This document shows positions 39,257-51,594 of a DNA stretch of 64,000 nucleotides, piece after piece. Where the stretch lies: positions 744,001-808,000 of the forward strand of contig NC_089391.1 of assembly GCF_003171515.1 (NCBI RefSeq), written 5' to 3'. The position numbers were made by a program, and so were the translations under genes. The notes below the pieces were generated by a model. It worked only from the letters and a program-made list of their open reading frames with translations, was not told the DNA's origin and searched no databases. The stretch is from Pyrenophora tritici-repentis. Lineage: Eukaryota; Ascomycota; Dothideomycetes; Pleosporales; Pleosporaceae. How positions within the stretch are numbered: the stretch's first letter is position 1; each line of letters begins with the position of its first letter.

Positions 39257-42200
39257 CGCATAGGGAGGGAGGTTAGACAAGCGGCCCACAATCTTGGTCC
39301 TACGGCTAGGGAAAGAGTCCGCAGGGCAGCGCATCGGATGCCGGTCAGTCAGCCCTGAGACTTAGGGCCTGTTTAGCGTGCGGCATATGTACGATTGAAC
39401 GCAACTAGGTAGAGTGCCAAATCCCATAGGGTTTCGGTGGAATGAATGACTCAGGAGTTACTTTGACAGAAAAAACTAGTAATGTCAGTGATGATCTGAT
39501 TGGAAATCAGTACCATGGATCACCTAGGTAAGTGTCCAACCCCTGAGTCCTCCATCTTTCTCCTCCATCGCTCACAGGCTCCTTCCTATCTCCGTTCGAC
39601 GCTTCAGATCCATAGTATCTAGGACGTAGTACGCAGAATGGACACTAAAAATTCTAGGCCTCTAGTTGGGCCGTAAAAGCTGTTTTTCTATTCTCTCTGT
39701 ACATACAATGTACCATAGAAAAGCTGTCTAACTGATTAGTCGTGAGTAAATGATACCTGTAGGATAAGCTGTACGATCAATAGTGATCCATTCTAACCCT
39801 ATCTTTGTCATGGGGATCAGACTGCTACCAGCAATCGGAAGCATCAACCCGTCATGACGACCCTTATTGACATCTGTTGACACGCTAAATCCCGAATGAG
39901 TGAATGGCACTTGGGGGCCGAATTTTGTCTGCTTGGATTCGTTGCATGGTGCCCAGGTGGTATCTCGCCAGTGCTTGGTGACCTCCAAGCATTGGCGGTC
40001 CTTCCCAATATAGCAAGATAGGCAGGGAAGACAGCTGCTGGGTTTCACAGTGGCCGGCCTCTTCATCCCATCACACACGCATCCGTGTTAGTGGCCCATT
40101 AAGAAGAATCGATGGCTGGTCAAAGGAAGGGCAAAGGCGCAAAAGTGAAACGAGAAGCTAAAGAAGCAGTTGTCGCCGTGCTATGCGAGATCGCTAACAT
40201 AGCCCGATGTGAAAACGCCTCCATTTCGAAGAATAGCTGTCTCACCCCCTTTTTCAGATACAGGGGTTGAGTCGGCTTGCGATGTTGAAATCTTTTGGGG
40301 GCGGTAGTTTTGGGTGGCTAGTTGGGTCCCGAGGTCGATTGTGCTATAGGAGCAAAGTTGGTACCGGAATTCGGTGCCACACGAAGTTAGCCTGAGCATG
40401 CCATTGAATTCATGGTTACTGCTTACCCAAAGGACATCTTGTTGCCGTAAAACATGAGACTGGGCACACCTGTCCTTACTAACCATAACTCCTTCTGAGT
40501 CACGAATGAGACCATTTAAGGAAAAGACCAAACAAGGTAGCATGCGGAGATTAATCCTAACGTGGAGGTGTCTCGGGTTCTGGAGGACCTTTAGGTCGTA
40601 TTAAACAAGTTATGTGTACGTAAAAGCCCCGATTAAGCTTAACTTATCATCTAAACACCAGCAGCGCAGCCTTGAGGACAAATCACTATCTGATGAACAA
40701 CTCACTACAAACCTGAAGGAGGATTTTGATATCCATTGGAGCGACGGACTTCTGGGCCGCAGCTAATTTTCCCTTGTTTCAGAAGGTCTTGTCTTCTAGG
40801 ATACCCCCTAGGCTACTCCGACCGTAAATCAGGGATTTACTTGATATGAGCCAAGATTTCTAGGACCGCGAATTCATAATGAAGTAAGCTAATTTTGTCT
40901 ATAGCTATTTTTATGTACTTATCAATGGCGTAGGCTCGAGGTGCATGGGAAATCTGGTAAAGACATTATCGGAGAGAGGAGATTAATTGCAAGCTACTGA
41001 GAGCTGATGCACAGAAGAAAAGAGAAATATGATGGGAGGACAAGGAAAATCTCATGCCCCAGTTGCAAGACGACGCATAGAAGCCTGTACACCACCAAAT
41101 CGAACGATTAGAGCCATCAAATATTACCGCTAACTACTAATTAAGATCAAATAATCATAGCCACGCCTCAACACCACCAAATCCAACACTTATTGGCTGA
41201 TCCATGACATAATTGACATAACGAGCCACCCAGAACTATCGGTCCCTCCCACAGCAAACATAACCGAAACAAAAGACGCCGACTTATAGAACAGGGGGAT
41301 GTGCCATACCAGCCCACAGGGTATTAACCAAACGTATTTGAGCATCCGATCGATGCCTCTCAATTAGCTATGGTACACTAGCATCCAGTTATGATGGCGG
41401 TCTCTTCTTTTGTTAGAAGGTTCATTAATATGAGTTTGCAATCGTGTCAAAAGTGCTCCGTTACGTCATCGCTGCAAGGTTTATTTAGGAGCGTTGCGAA
41501 TAGCTGTAGTGCGTAGAATAGTAAGACTCGCGTCTTGCTTTAAAGCCTAGATTGCGTTTTAAATAGATATCTCGTTTAGGCTTTTCTTTATGTTGCTATG
41601 TTGAGACATTGCCACTTGTGTTATAGTATGTTGAAGTTTAGTGGGGTCTTGATAGAGTCCTGCCACTCACCCGTCTAGTACGTTGGCCTATAATTCCACC
41701 TATAGTAGCGGAGAAGAGGTCGATAGACTCGCATGGCTTAGAAATGCGAGGCGACACCTCTGCGGGCAATCACTGATCGTAGACCGGCTTGTGATACCCT
41801 AGATGCTACCCAGTATCTAATCAGCAAGAATTTACATCAAACTAGCCGAAATGCACACTAGATGCGAGCTGCGTAACATAAACCATACGCAAGCCCGCCA
41901 GATGCCGGGGAGGGACATGGGCCTAAATGAATCGTGTTCGCTCCAACACAGCCTCGCCAGGTAACCCACATTCCTACGATAATAATATGAGCTCTTTCCT
42001 TTTTCTCGTTCAAGAAGCGCCAACAAACTTGGCAGTGCGGTTGACGCGGAACTCCTGACGAGGATACTGCCAATCCCCATTGAGCAAACAGAATCCTAAG
42101 GTTGACCAGCTTTTAGTTGTTGAGTGCCCTGCACTCAACTAAGCTAAAGCGAAACTGTTGCCTTGCAAAGCTGTCTTTTCCTAGATATTGTCGCACCAAG

Positions 42201-42728
42201 TGATGTCCTGGTTGTTGCCTGACGCCATACTAATTCTACATCTACAGCATTGACAGCACATGCCCCGTGCTGCAACAACTGTATGTGCTATCTACTAATG
42301 TCTATGAAGCCTTGCAAAAATCGAGGCACGCAGTCTTGGATGCGCATACAGCATGCCGGTCGTTGTCACAGACAGGCTGTACCGCTTGTCCAAGCCAACA
42401 ACACAGCAACCAGGCAGCTGGTTGAGTCGTCCGCTATCTGGCTATTGCATTCCAGGGGATACTGCACAAGGGATGATCTGTGGTGAGATTGAGAAAGGTC
42501 AAGGGAAGGCCAGTGTTCCAGCCCTTGCTTTTCTCCCGACATCACCGACCCCACTGCATTGGTACAACGGTCTAAGCGCCTTTTTCTGCGAGAGGCACTC
42601 GAGACGAGGATGTTGACTAGCAACAATGCGGAAATTGGCCCCGGGTACCCCTAGTCAGCCGTACATAGAAAGCGGACACTCCTGTATGGAATGGCAACAT
42701 CAAAAACTAAGCCCTTTGTTCCAGAATC

Positions 42729-42752
42729 AGGGGGGGGTGGGGGGGGGGGGGG
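42729..42752 (+). other. Guanine tract
   Basis: G7, T, then about 14 further G. It could form a G-quadruplex or be a tract prone to replication slippage. The exact length may be unreliable in assembly. Confidence 0.6.
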
Positions 42753-43522
42753 TAAAGTGCTGGCATTATCTGTACTACCAAGACTCAAGCAGGCTGACTG
42801 CATGGGCGCGGTGTCCAATGCAGCTAACCTGCTTTCTCCCATGCAATTGCTAGGAAGGAAGCAGCTTCAGGATGCATCCTTATTGCCCTGGTCTCCGCTG
42901 CACGTCCCTCGCTTTGCGTGCTATTGGAGACGGGGTTATGATATCCTTGGACTATGAACATGTCTGCATATTATTCAGTCGCATTTTTTGCGCGCAGACA
43001 TGTATACCATCATTATAAGCATGCTAAGAGTGACACTGGACCAAGGCAAAGTGTGCCTAAGACACGACGATAGCAGTCATTGTTACTCCAATGCTTTGCA
43101 ATACTTTCTCTTATTTCTTTACGCTCTGATCAGGCCATGTAGCTTGGTGATGAAGCGTGCATTGCATGGCGTCTAGGGGGATAGGTGGCTTGATTGGATA
43201 TCGCCGCCGGGGGGTAGCCAGGTGTGGGCCAACAATTGTGAAGCTATGGGGCCACTCAGCCCCCCCTTCCTCACAGCTATTTGGGGGCGGATTTTTGGAG
43301 GACGTGTGCATGACCCCCTGGCTACTCGTTGTTCATTCAATATTAGGCTACATACGACTTCGCGGTCAGCTACAATAAAGGGCAAGGAAGCAGCCTCTCA
43401 CCACTTACTCCGCAGTCTCCCCCTGCTCCCTTAAAGTCCAAAATTTGTACACCGAGCTACACTCCCATCATTATCACGGTACCTCATACCTCTTCGCACA
43501 CTTCGATCCCACCCACGATTCT

Positions 43523-44620
43523 ATGGACAACTACACCCTGATCGAAAAAGATTCCTCGATGTGCGTCGTTCCATCGCCCACAGATTCATTGCTAGCCGGA
43601 TCGCCGGCTCCGGATAGCCAGGCTCCTCCGCTCCCACACCTACCGCCGGTGAGTCTTGGCTTCTTGGAACAGTGATCGAAACGTCTAGCTAACATACCAC
43701 AGCCACCACCACCACCCGGCGGGGTACCAACCTGGGTTGCTGCCTATGGGGCTATTCCTCCGCCACCGCCTCCTCCTGTAAGCCACTCTGTCTTACTACA
43801 AACAATGACTAACGATTCTAAGCCCCCACCACCACCACCACCTCAAGCCCCTGCTCAAATAAACGCACTCCCCACACCATTCTTCAAAGTCGGTACTGCA
43901 AATCTCTTTATTCCAGCCGTATACTGTGAGGATTCTTTCCACGAAGATCTCGCCCAAATCGTGCATATTGTACCATTCAGCCGCAACGTCTACGTCACCC
44001 AATATGCTGCTCATGCTACCGATTACAAGGAATACGAATGGCTCCTTAAATATGGTTCTACAGAGCTATGGTATGAGAAGCCTAGCAAAACATATCTCAG
44101 GAATATCGAGACACGGGAGGTAAGCCAATGGCTGGATGAACTGCCCTCGCTACCGAATGCCCGGCCTGTCAGTCTCGAGAGACCTAGGGTATGGGCCTCG
44201 GCTGCCATGAGAACACCAATAGACGACGATGTCCCGGAATGTCTTGCCAACCATCCCGACAATACATACCCTTCTCGTTCATGTTTTCCATGTTCGAACA
44301 AGAGAGCGACCGCATTAGGGGCTACGTCGCTTGTTTACTGTCTCATCCTGAGTACCTATCAGGCTGCCGACCCTTTTGTCCACGGATCTCACTTCCATGG
44401 CAAGCCGATTTACAAGCTGATCAAATGTGGCAGTCGCGATGCTGCCGTTTCAGAAGCCTACTATTCTGCCGGGGTAAACGGTTGGAACCTAGCCTTTAGC
44501 TGCGTCATGAGGCTTGGTGAGGACTATGAAAAGCGGGATGGAGAAGCAAAGAAGGTCTTGCACCTCTGGTCGTTGTCCGAAGAGGACGAGGACAGAAAAA
44601 ACATCAGGACGTTCTATTAG
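43523..44620 (+). CDS. Polyproline-rich protein, three exons, 332 aa
   Basis: Exons 43523-43648, 43703-43777 and 43823-44620 are separated by introns of 54 and 45 bp. Both start GTGAGT or GTAAGC and have CTAAC branch sites (ends CACAG and CTAAG). All junctions are phase 0. Residues 1-42 form an acidic or Ser/Pro leader. Exon 2 encodes 25 residues (PPPPPGGVPTWVAAYGAIPPPPPPP), and exon 3 opens with more proline. A roughly 250-residue domain follows (KVGTANLFIPAVYCEDSF, YAAHATDYKEYEWLLKYG, HFHGKPIYKLIKCGSRDAAV) that I do not recognise. There is no signal peptide. Polyproline runs often bind SH3, WW or profilin partners, but no partner is indicated. The splice signals make a real gene likely. Confidence 0.8.
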
Positions 44621-47303
44621 AGCAAACCTGTTGCTTTTTCCTACGGATCTTTCCGTCACGAATTTCGGTTCTTACAAAAACTCATCCTTGTTCCTTTTTC
44701 TACGATCTTAACCTCTCTCACTCAAAACAGCGAAAACATATAACTCGACCACAACACCTGTATGGACTCGATCATCAAACGCAGGGCAATAAACGGGTAG
44801 ATGATTCAGCACATCTATGCCATCTCTCATACAATCGCAGAATCCTATGCATCGCCTTCAACAGGATACACACCACCTTTTTGCCAGCCACTCCGGTATG
44901 ACGAAAAAGACAATTAACTCGAGTCACATGTCCTGTATCATCGCCTGGCTGAGTTCGATTTCTCAGCTCTGCATTGCGTTGACATTTCCTAGCTCTCTGC
45001 GCAGTTGCTTCAATAGCTTCTCTTTAGTTGTCTTGCTATCGTCCTTTGTTCTATTCCTCGAATGAGTGCTACCACGCTCTTGTGTTCTTATTTTTTTGGT
45101 TATAAATGGCGTCTTCTGCATTGTATTTTTTTTTGGCGTTTGGGAGTCGGACATACGTAGGCTTTACATAAGGCATCTGAGATCACGGCACGGCATGAAC
45201 AATACTGTACTAGGAAAAGTAGATGGCATCGCCTTACACACTTCCTAGAAGATGACGGTTTCATGTACATATACACTACAAAAACACTATTTAGACACCT
45301 TAACAAACATATAGATATCAAGATTGGCGCCGAGTACTACTATCCATGAATGTTCTAATATATAATAGATGCCAATACTGGTTAATCTGCAGAGCTGCGT
45401 ATTATGATCAATGCGTAGATGTGTCAAGCAGTGATTGTTCTATGTGCTAGGCAGCGAGATGATGATATTAATGTTCGACTATATTCGGTGCGGAAAGATA
45501 GGTAAGCGTCGAGAGATATTGTTGGAGATTCGTAGGAAGCCTAAATACGTCCGCATATCCTTCTTCACTACTGTTTTACCGCAGTTCTGCCACTCGAGGG
45601 CAGATCTCGAATGAATAAAGAGAGGAGCGATATTATAGTCTGCTTTGAGATCGTCCAGGGGGTAGGAAAGAAAGGGAAGCTAGTAACCAGACTGAGAAAT
45701 GTCAGCGCAGGACTGTATTTTTAAGGTTATGTCGCCAAAAGACGGCACATAAGATATGTTTCCGCTGTGATACAGAACTCTCCGTCACGCGGACGCACCG
45801 GATGATGAAATTGAATTGGGATTAGCGGACAGGGATTACATTGGCCGATCAATATCATCCCGCTCTTCGCTTAGGCATCTGGAGAGAAGGCGGCGTACCA
45901 ATGCCGGTTCAAGAGGTGCCCAAATCTAGGCAGGCGGCACGGAAGGGAGGCGCTACACAACGCTATACTGCACATTCCATTCGCACAGGGCGTGCCGCTA
46001 GACACAGTCCCTGCGCAGACTTTTCCAGGCTTTCATACAGCCATCTTTCCTCAAAGCAGCTCTATCCGTGATAGATGACGAAACACGCAGTATTAGCACA
46101 CGGTGTAGCAGGAGCAGGCAACAGGTCCGGCCTACGACGGGCCGATCGAAGTGGTTAGCGTGGGCGCGCAAGCCCTAGAAGTAGTGCGCAAGCCCGATAG
46201 GCACGGACTTGCATTGCTGCTCTACTTTAGCCGCATCGATGTATAACAGCCTCTCAGCCATCAGCGCCATGGCTTCCCAAACGGCATTTGTACTGGCACC
46301 TAAAAATACGCTTCCTCGCCGTGAAAATAAATATCGGAGGCGGCGGCGATACTTGGATCCCAAAAATTGGGAGTCCCCTAAGAATTACTACAGTAGACAT
46401 AGGCGTCATTGTTACTATGCCTACATAGCCGCTAGAAAAACTAGTGCCACAAGCAGCACGTTGCTTAATCTGAAGGCTTCAGCTGATGAACAGGTGCAAA
46501 CCCTTGCCTATGCTGCTGCATGGCGCGTCTTTGTGATCCATTAGCTTGCCACTGTACGCCTTAATGATGTGAAGCAGTTTACTGGGTCTTGCGAGCTGAC
46601 TTCGAAGTGCAGTCATCTTCACGGCCGAATTCACCACAATGCACCCTTCGAGTCTAGAGCAAACGTTTACAAGGCAGCATACCGATGGGCGAGCCGGCCC
46701 ATGGTGGGCCGGATCAAAAGCATAGCGCAGGCAAGTAGATACAAGTATGCAAAACAGCTCTATGCTTTTCCGACGCATCTTCGAACGACACTCCCTGGTA
46801 TCTCTATAGGACTGAAAATATAAGATTTCGGGTTTATAGCATCAAAGAATCTTACTCTAAATTAACACAGTATACAGGCTTGTTCGCTTCTTTCAAGCCG
46901 ACAAGGTTACGCATTCGTGTCTGTCTTGCAGAGACACCGTACGTGCTTCTAGCAACCGATCTTCTCGAAGGCCAGGGTTACTGCGGCTGCAGAATACAGA
47001 TAATCGAAGGTGACGTATAGCCTCTAGTTTCTACTAGTGGCAACAATGCATTCGGCTAATCCTGATGCTGCAGCCGCTTGGACAACCTCGACACTTCTAT
47101 ATGCATGCTTGCTCTGCACAAACCTTGTTCCTGCATTGTTGCGAGGAAAAAACTATACCTAGATAGTCTTCCGTCTAACGCAATTTTTGTCCAGAGTGCC
47201 AAAGAAATGTTCTTAACTAGCTATTAAGCAGTTCTTTTCTAGACGACTTAATTGAGGATCAATCTTGAATACTCCTACTTTTCAACTCCTTCGAACGTCC
47301 AGA
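44621..47303. other. No supported gene
   Basis: Several 60-110 codon frames exist on both strands (for example 46209-46544 and 46778-46479), but none has a domain, splice signals or a homologue in the window. Nothing I can name. Confidence 0.4.
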
Positions 47304-47579
47304 ATGGAAAACTCCCAAGCATACTGGTGTACAGGGATGCTTGGCTCGTATTCGGCCTTCAAGCATACTACGATTCAAATCCCCTACGAAAAAGGGGTAT
47401 CCTGCGCCTGCTGTAGCGAAACCCGATTAAAACTATTTCAACGCTGTGAAAAATGCGGCAAGACGTGGTGCAGAAAGTGCTGGAAAGAGACAGTTCAGCA
47501 GGTAAGTTGACAGTCGTGCCTGATTACGATTCAAATTAATATGGATGCTAATTCTCAGACCAGAGCACGAACCCTGTGA
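47304..47579 (+). CDS. Small cysteine-rich zinc-binding-like protein, 72 aa
   Basis: Exon 1 is 47304-47501 and exon 2 is 47559-47579, with a 57-bp intron (GTAAGT, branch TGCTAAT, end CTCAG). The protein ends QQTRARTL. Cysteines are arranged CACC-x10-CEKC-x4-CRKC (residues about 34-58), which would fit two zinc sites of a ribbon or treble-clef fold. There is no signal peptide, so it is likely intracellular. The length matches many small fungal hypothetical proteins. The role is unknown; zinc binding is inferred from the spacing alone. Confidence 0.6.
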
Positions 47580-47983
47580 AATATCGAAGACCGTGGTCTC
47601 AATGTGCGGATCAGATGTAGATATGAATGGGGTACGGCCCTAGAGAGCAATGCAACGGAGATCAAATCGACATACGCGCCCACTTCTACATGAAGAAGGT
47701 GGCCCTTCATGAGGTTGTGGAATGACTATAGCGTGTTTGATTTTCGCTTATTCGAGTTTTGAAAGACTTAAATAAGTCGCCTTTAACGCCAAACTCTGCT
47801 CTTGGTCTACATATGCTAACGTTTTACGCAAATCCCACTCATTTTTCCTTCCTTCGTCCCTAATAATTATAGATCCGCATTATGTAACAAACAGACGTCC
47901 CTATTCAACTAACCTATCTCTACAGATCTCTATAAGAAATCATAGCATAGTCTCCGCCTCCTAGTCAACATCACAAATACGGT
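47580..47983. other. Intergenic, nothing seen
   Basis: No reading frame, repeat or signal that I can support. Confidence 0.5.
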
Positions 47984-48235
47984 TCAGACATAAGTCTCGG
48001 ACGCGAAAGCCTTGACAACAGCACATGGCTTATTGGAGGTCGTAAAGCTGGGCTCTGACACACGTCGCATGTCAGATGGAAGACTCTCGGAACTGCGCTT
48101 GATTCGCAGCTTTTCCATCAGCTTGCCGATGGTCACATACTCCTGTGGCTCGATGTCAAGGCCGGCATTCTGCGATTGGAAGAAAGTCACGACTGGCGTC
48201 TACTGCGCCCCAAAAAACTCAACAACGACAGGCAT
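47984..48235 (-). pseudogene. Small gene with one in-frame TAG
   Basis: A minus-strand frame from ATG 48235 reads MPVVVEFFGAQ, then TAG, then TPVVTFFQSQNAGLDIEPQEY and a basic, Ser-rich end, closing at 47984. The frame on both sides is the same and about 83 codons long. The stop sits where CAG would give Gln, a CpA-to-TpA change typical of RIP. No domain is recognised. Whether it was ever a functional gene is uncertain. Confidence 0.4.
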
Positions 48236-50256
48236 GCCCCTACGGGCTTTGCGGACTACGACCTATCAAGAAAGCGATTTTGGTGTCAATTGTCTGCTAG
48301 TTGCGGCGTGGTTAGGTTATACAGCAGATCAGGGCAGACAGGGCAGAAGGTGCATAGGTATGGTAGGTGGACACGAGGTCTGGCATGCCGGGGTTTCGAA
48401 GACGCGCTGGCAGCCGGCTCGCAGCGAGGCTCGCGCGCACAGCGGTGGGGTTGCAGTGTATGGATCTCCTGAAAGTCTTGAGTGATGTAATCCCAGGCCG
48501 CGATAGGGGTGGAGCAAGGGTTAAGTGGTATTTACAAGCTCGGAAATTGCACCGACTCACTTCTTATCTTTCTCAAGGATTGATATGCTTTATGCTATGC
48601 TCCATAGCCCGGCCGAGTGGGAAAGAGAGCTCTGCTCCCCTTGCTGGCCCTTGTTGAATTGTACCCAGGCAAGCCCTGCCCCAAGCGCTTGCTGGATCAG
48701 GCTCAGAATTCAACAGGTTTCACAATCCTTACCAGTTCTGACAGTGTGATGACATCACAGAGGCAACCGGAAATCATCGTTTTGGTATCCTCTCCAATGA
48801 GCGCAGTAAGCGCCCATTGGGGTGACCAGTGAATGCGGCGTAGTATTGGCGCAACTCTTCGATATTACAAAGAGAAGGCTCGTATATAAAGCGGTCTAGT
48901 TCTATGGCCACTAGGGAAGCCGGGGGCAATGGCAAAACACAGAACAACTATTGCTCTGCACTCTCTTCCACCGGTGAGCCATCCTTACGCGCACGAGGCT
49001 GAGAACACGACCGGTAAGGAGATGTAGCAGTGATCAGCAGATGATGCAACATCCCGGCGACCCAGACAACACCTCTTGTCAAGCTACATATCATCACTAT
49101 TAAGCCGTGGCCCAACTCGGAATAGGATCTCGAGTGACCTAGGGACCGTCAGGGGTGGAACTAGCGGTGATTTACGGGACAGAGGAAGTGCGGTCATACA
49201 CAATGCAGTGGCCACATGATAAGTAAGAGACCTAAGTCGATCTATATTCCGGTTCTGTCATATGCGGTGCTTGAAAGGTTATGCCACTAGAGAAACATCG
49301 ACCATTTCATTGCAGACTTGCTATCAGGCTGGAGTAATTGATGAAGGTGGAGAAACGTGTGCAAACTTGTTGTATTGGAGCTACGGGAGGAGTGAGAATA
49401 TCTATGGTGCGCGCACGGAGCAGCTGACTAATCAGTGCCTGGCCAATCAGAGCACGGGAAGCCTGATTCACCGTGAATACTAGTGAAGGCTCTTACCGCG
49501 TCTCGACAGTAATACTGATATCCTGCTCTTACAACTCGATAGCTTCTACTAACTAACGGTCTTACATAATCTTGTATTGTCTAGAATATGACCTTGCCAT
49601 TTCGGGTGTGACTAAATAGCCTCAAAGGAGGTGTTTTGTAGGTGAGCTAGCTTTCGGAGGTTCCGGTTACACCTGTGCGTGACCATCAGCTCTGGCTACC
49701 ACAGGATTTCTTTCGCGTGATGTCTGCTCAAACACCACAGGCGGTGAGACCTGGACGGAATGCAAGGCTGTTGTATTCTTGATACGATCACATCTTTGAT
49801 AAATTGAAAGCCTCGAGACCAGCATCTAAGGATATCTGAAAGTCCTATGCCTTTATCCCACATGTGCACTATGTAAAAGACAGTGATATCCTCTGTCTCA
49901 TTGAACACACTGGATATCATCATAGCACCACATATATTATAGTACAATATGACCCATCACTAGCTGATCTGTTGCACGCTAGCAGGGCTATCCCTACACT
50001 CTCTCATTCCTCACATATACATAGCTTCCCTCGTTCATAGCTATACAATCAACTCAGTCCTTCATCTCTTCTTCCATATCACATACGTGAGATGATCACT
50101 GCAATCGGGCAGGGCAGTGGCTGCTGACATGCTGGAAATATAAAACGCCATGGTTTAATACCAACCCAAATGCGATTGCGAAACAACGACCGTATGCTAC
50201 CATCCGAAGCAGTGATATTCCCCGGTGTATTTGCTGTCGAAGAACTGGTTGATGTC
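48236..50256. other. No supported gene; two repeat fragments
   Basis: 49433-49508 is the reverse copy of the LTR-end repeat at 9213-9280. About 49985-50090 is a diverged relative of the TGTAACGG element (ACATATACATAGCTTCC..CATAGCTATACAATCAA). Other open frames carry no domain. Confidence 0.45.
49433..49508 (-). repeat. LTR-end-like repeat, copy 2
   Basis: On the minus strand it starts TGTCGAGACGCGGTAAGAGC at 49508 and follows the copy at 9213-9280 for about 75 bp. Confidence 0.6.
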
Positions 50257-50409
50257 TGTAACGGTTTGGGACTTGCCAAGACCGACTTGGGTGAGAGTTG
50301 GGTACGGCTATCGCTACCACACTTTCTCATCACACACACCTATATAGCTGCAGTTCCTCCATAGCTACACAATGAAACGCAGTCCTCCTCCTCTCCTCAC
50401 ACCGTTACA
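50257..50409 (+). repeat. Short LTR-like element TGTAACGG, copy 1
   Basis: 153 bp from TGTAACGGTTTGGG to CCGTTACA, flanked on both sides by ATGTC (50252-50256 and 50410-50414). It has a TATA-like CCTATATAGC in the middle. A 5-bp duplication and TG..CA ends fit a solo LTR or a miniature LTR element; the extended inverted ends also fit a MITE. Confidence 0.8.
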
Positions 50410-50711
50410 ATGTCGACCTGGGAAGTGGGGACCATAGCCCGAGGTAAGGTTAGTAGTTGGGCCCTCTGTTTGCGCTCTGCTACTGCGTTGATGGTGGCAT
50501 TCTTTTGTTCCCACCCATTCAGGATGTTCTGGTGGAATAATGCTGAAAACTCTAAAGCCAACATGTTTTTGTGCGTGGTCTTGGGGGACATAGCGGATGA
50601 GTGGATGTTGGAGAAGCCACTGTCTTCTTGAGGAGAGCTACCGATGGAAGGACCATTGTGAGTACGAGTGCGTGAACTTCGAATAATACGTGTTGATCGC
50701 GACGTGGCATG
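50410..50711. other. Spacer without a gene
   Basis: Short interval between the TGTAACGG element and the 3' end of the AreA-GATA-like gene. No feature seen. Confidence 0.5.
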
Positions 50712-51594
50712 TTATAGATCTAATGCGCTGTCACCTTGGTGGAGGGCAGTTGTGAGTAAAGAGCGGCGGTAGGCGGGATCGATCTCTACTTTGACACGCG
50801 GAAACTGAGGAAAGTGTTCAGAAACACGAGAGAGGCCGCTCTCCTCGTCATCTTCCCACATCTCATCGGAGTCTTCCTCTTCGATGGCGCTCTCGTCGAC
50901 ATAATCTTCACTGTCGCTCTCAATGGCAGTCTCCCAGCTATCAGAGAAGCTGTAGAGGGTGCGCGTGGGAGCAGCGCTGTGCAGCTGCTGTGAGAGGGGG
51001 TTGGTGCTGGACCGTACTGAGATGGAGACGTGGCCGGGCTCGAAACCGCGGACTTCACTGTGCTTGCTCGCCTCGGTGGAGGTGCTGACTTCCAAGTCGA
51101 CTTCAGGGCTTGTAATGCCGCAGTCTACTGAGGTGGAGACTTCGGGGATAGGGCATCGCGTGGTGTTGTTCTGAACGGGCTTCTGCTCGGCTACAGGTGG
51201 GGTGAGCTGTGCTGGTAGAGGTGGCAGCGGTTCAATGAACGTGTTTTTTTGTATTGAGTTGAAGATCTCCCCGAGACCAATGGGCGTCATGTGCTTGCCG
51301 CAGGCCTGGCTGGTAGCAGACAGTTGTAGCTTAAAGGCCCACAACCGCCAGGCCATATTCTCGTAGCGCTTTCTGTTTTCCATAGCGAACTGGCATCGTG
51401 CGAAGACTGCCAGGCCAAGTTAGTGCCAGTTGTATAGTTCAGACGCTATCATATACGATAGATCGTGTGCATAGCAGAGCCACAGATTCTGTTTGTCACT
51501 TACCACACCAGAGGTTGAACATGTTCTCGGTGCTGCAGGTTTCGATAGTACGCATAGAGCTGGGCACTATGTGCCGTGCTGCGCGGAGATGCAT
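50712..51594 (-). CDS. AreA-GATA-like (PF08550) / DUF3295 protein, 261 aa
   Basis: Minus-strand exon 1 is 51594-51504 and exon 2 is 51406-50712. The 97-bp intron begins GTAAGT and has a CACTAAC branch. Splicing joins NMFNLWC to VFARCQFAMENRKRYENMAW. That gives the motif W-x-V/F-F-x(2)-C...ENRKRYENMAWRLW (residues about 26-50) of the AreA N-terminal GATA-like domain. The C-terminus has the acidic block DESAIEEEDSDEMWEDD and SLLTTALHQGDSAL typical of DUF3295. No GATA zinc finger is present. Relatives with this layout are putative nitrogen or stress regulators with little direct evidence. At 261 residues it is shorter than most, with a reduced Pro/Ser linker. The domain match relies on memory of the motifs. 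Confidence 0.8.

Larger units (their letters stand above)
38877..43522. other. Long stretch without a supported gene
   Basis: No domain-bearing frame was found. The region contains a strong hairpin at 39157-39256, AT-rich and stop-dense sequence at about 40560-41660 that looks RIP-damaged, and a G-tract at 42729-42752. Minus-strand frames of 116-120 codons at 39728-40078 and 40181-40543 have no recognisable motif. Confidence 0.4.

Noticed and set aside
39011..39334. 107-codon hydrophobic minus-strand frame
   Set aside because: It is read through the two arms of the 39157-39256 hairpin, and the hydrophobic stretch has no family resemblance.
46209..46823. Overlapping plus and minus frames of 80-110 codons
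   Set aside because: No domain, start context, intron or homologue. Composition alone does not support coding.
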